This document shows, piece by piece, positions 5,976-7,338 of a stretch of DNA of 7,338 nucleotides (positions within the stretch are counted from its first letter, which is position 1; each line of letters starts with the position of its first letter). Location: positions 1-7,338 of the forward strand of contig CALWWH010000264.1 in NCBI GenBank assembly GCA_944385195.1. Direction: 5' to 3'. Made by a program: the position numbers and the translations under genes. This DNA is from an uncultured Oscillospiraceae bacterium (GTDB lineage Bacteria > Bacillota > Clostridia > Oscillospirales > Oscillospiraceae). Below the pieces are notes generated by a model, which saw nothing but the letters and a program-made list of their open reading frames with translations, was not told the origin of the DNA and did not search any database.

Positions 5976-5984
5976 TGTTATACT
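5976..5984 (+). promoter_or_regulatory. Extended -10 promoter of the two-component operon
   Basis: TGTTATACT contains a TGn extension and a -10 box TATACT (5979-5984). No good -35 is seen at 17 bases (ATGTCA at 5956-5961); TTGATG at 5953-5958 is too distant at 20. Transcription would start near 5991, 26 bases before the regulator ATG. A weak -35 suggests help from an activator, possibly the regulator itself. Confidence 0.5.
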
Positions 5985-6016
5985 GAATTTGTCCGTTTAG
6001 GAAACGAGGTAAGGTT

Positions 6017-6691
6017 ATGATCTACTTATTGGAGGATGACCGCGGCATCCGGGAGCTGGTGGAGTATGCAGCGGTGCAAGCCGGGATGCAGCTGAAGGGC
6101 TTCGAGCGCCCGTCGGAGTTTTGGGCAGCGCTGGACAAGGAGCTGCCGGAGATGATCCTGCTGGATATCATGCTGCCCGAAGAGGATGGCCTGGAGATCC
6201 TGCGCAAGCTGCGGGCCCGCTCCGACACCCGCCGTCTGCCGGTGATGATGCTCACAGCCAAGGACACAGAGTATGACAAGGTTGTGGCCCTGGACGCCGG
6301 CGCGGATGACTACATGGCAAAGCCCTTTGGCATTATGGAGCTGCTCAGCCGCATCCGCGCCCTGCTGCGGCGCTCTGCGCTGGGCACCGTGCTGCCGGAG
6401 TACCATCTGGGCACGCTGTTTGTCAGTCCCTCCCGCCACGAGGTCAAGGTCGACGGCAAGGCTGTCAGCCTGACCTATAAGGAGTTTGAGCTGCTGACCC
6501 TCCTGCTGGAGCACCAGGGGGCGGTCCTCACCCGTGACCAGATCCTTCGCCGCATCTGGGGCATTGAGTTTAACGGCGAGAGCCGCACCGTCGACGTCCA
6601 TATCCGCACGCTGCGCCTGAAGCTGGGTGGCGCAGGGAGCCTCATCAAGACGGTTCGCGGGGTGGGCTACAAGGTCGGCGACCGACAGTGA
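6017..6691 (+). CDS. OmpR/PhoB-family response regulator
   Basis: This 224-residue cytosolic protein has the two standard domains. The receiver (1-115) shows the acidic pair D7/D8, the phosphoacceptor D50 in LLDIMLP, T80 and K102 in AKPF, so all catalytic positions are intact. The winged-helix DNA-binding domain (about 130-222) shows LTYKEFELLTLLL, the recognition-helix region SRTVDVHIRTLRLKL, and the closing wing TVRGVGYKV. It should bind DNA as a phosphorylated dimer and control genes on the signal of the kinase that follows. ATG 6017 is preceded by GAGGT at 6006-6010, 6 bases away. Its stop TGA overlaps the GTG start of the kinase by 4 bases, so the two are translationally coupled. Closest by look to PhoB/WalR-type regulators; the target genes cannot be told. 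Confidence 0.95.
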   Translation: MIYLLEDDRGIRELVEYAAVQAGMQLKGFERPSEFWAALDKELPEMILLDIMLPEEDGLEILRKLRARSDTRRLPVMMLTAKDTEYDKVVALDAGADDYMAKPFGIMELLSRIRALLRRSALGTVLPEYHLGTLFVSPSRHEVKVDGKAVSLTYKEFELLTLLLEHQGAVLTRDQILRRIWGIEFNGESRTVDVHIRTLRLKLGGAGSLIKTVRGVGYKVGDRQ

Positions 6692-7338
6692 GGAGCCGTC
6701 TCTTTCGCAGCTGCATTCTCATCGCGCTGCTGACCATGCTCTGCTGCTGCACCGTTTTTTTGCTGCTACTGTACCTCAATACCGACGACATTCCCCTCTT
6801 TGATCTGTTCGTTGACATGCTGCCCTGGCTGACAGGGGTCATGGCCGCAGTTCTGGGCCTTTCGATGCTGCTCTCACGGCGTTTTTCCCGGAGTATCGTT
6901 CAACCGGTCCGGGAGATCGATTGCAATCATGCTGAGCTGCCAAAGGAATACGACGAATTGGCGCCTCTGGCCAGCCGCCTGCGGCGGCAGGCCCAGCTGA
7001 TCCACCGGCAAATGTCCGATCTACAGCAGCAGCAGGAGCAATTTCGCACGATCACGGAAAATATGGCCGAGGGCTTTGTGTTGGTGGGCAAACAAAAGGA
7101 CATCCTATCTTATAATACCAGCGCGCTGCGGCTGCTGGATATCCCCACAGCCGCCCCGGGCGACAGCGTCCTGGCGCTGAATCTCTCCGAGGCCTTTGGC
7201 AGCGCATTGGACGAGGCGCTGGCCGGCAATCACACCGAGCGGATGCTCCACCGCAGCGGCCGTGATTATCAGCTGCTGGCCAACCCCGTCCGCAGCGACG
7301 GCCAGGTCTACGGTGCGGTCATTTTGATCATGGACGTC
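6688..7338 (+). CDS. Membrane sensor histidine kinase, C-terminal catalytic part beyond the window
   Basis: The frame opens at GTG 6688, inside the TGA stop of the response regulator, and stays open for 217 codons to the right edge. Two membrane segments lie at about 9-30 and 46-62, joined by an external loop of only about 15 residues. After TM2 comes a linker beginning with IVQPVREI (70-77), as at the start of HAMP-type linkers, but too short for a clear HAMP. A helical Gln-rich coiled-coil stretch follows (97-118), then a PAS-type domain from about 119 (FRTITENMAEGFVLVG, NTSALRLLD) running to the edge. The phospho-His box and ATPase domain must lie outside the window. It would phosphorylate the regulator encoded just before it. 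The tiny external loop suggests sensing within the membrane or through the PAS domain. The GTG start is supported by the overlap; AGGTCGGCG at 6671-6679 could serve as a weak binding site. Confidence 0.9.
   Translation, partial: MRSRLFRSCILIALLTMLCCCTVFLLLLYLNTDDIPLFDLFVDMLPWLTGVMAAVLGLSMLLSRRFSRSIVQPVREIDCNHAELPKEYDELAPLASRLRRQAQLIHRQMSDLQQQQEQFRTITENMAEGFVLVGKQKDILSYNTSALRLLDIPTAAPGDSVLALNLSEAFGSALDEALAGNHTERMLHRSGRDYQLLANPVRSDGQVYGAVILIMDV

Noticed and set aside
5957..5981. TGTCAT and TGTTAT repeats ahead of the response regulator, considered as a Pho box
   Set aside because: They are 19 bases apart rather than the 11-base period of Pho boxes and match the consensus poorly.

Overview
The window looks like a piece of a Gram-positive Clostridia chromosome, most likely a gut Oscillospiraceae-type organism. 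The evidence is the moderately high GC with strongly GC-ending codons in the right half, the AGGAGG-type ribosome binding sites, the lipoprotein solute receptor of the LplA/aldouronate type, an XpaC-family membrane protein, and an OmpR-type regulator/kinase pair of the usual Firmicutes design. The assignment is inferred from style; no species-level marker is present.

Left part (1-3877), all on the minus strand. In transcription order there is an AraC-family regulator with its own extended -10 promoter (3821-2766), then a perfect 19-bp hairpin that probably ends its transcript. Next comes a sugar-type ABC transporter substrate-binding lipoprotein (2604-907), then a second strong hairpin, then a creatininase-family metal hydrolase (798 to beyond the left edge). 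This reads as a small regulator-receptor-hydrolase locus. The transporter permeases are not in the window and could lie beyond position 1, downstream of the hydrolase.

Middle (3878-4626). About 480 bases hold no intact gene. They contain what looks like a decayed plus-strand coding sequence whose coding character moves from one frame to another. Next is a minus-strand tRNA-Thr(CGU) with encoded CCA, a strong terminator and a perfect-consensus promoter. A divergent promoter reading right follows. Base composition by eye is lower in GC to the left of the tRNA than to its right, so the tRNA 3' end could mark an old island boundary; this is inference only.

Right part (4627-7338), all on the plus strand. 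A GTG-started XpaC-family membrane protein has an unusual central winged-helix-like segment. It is followed by a hairpin terminator and then a two-component operon: an OmpR/PhoB response regulator overlapping a histidine kinase by 4 bases. The kinase runs off the right edge before its catalytic core. Its external loop is only about 15 residues, which points to membrane or intramembrane sensing rather than binding of an external ligand.

I found no CRISPR array, insertion sequence, phage genes or complete new defence-type system. The points most worth following up are the AraC-receptor-hydrolase locus, the altered metal motif of the hydrolase, the decayed gene beside the tRNA, and the fused XpaC architecture.
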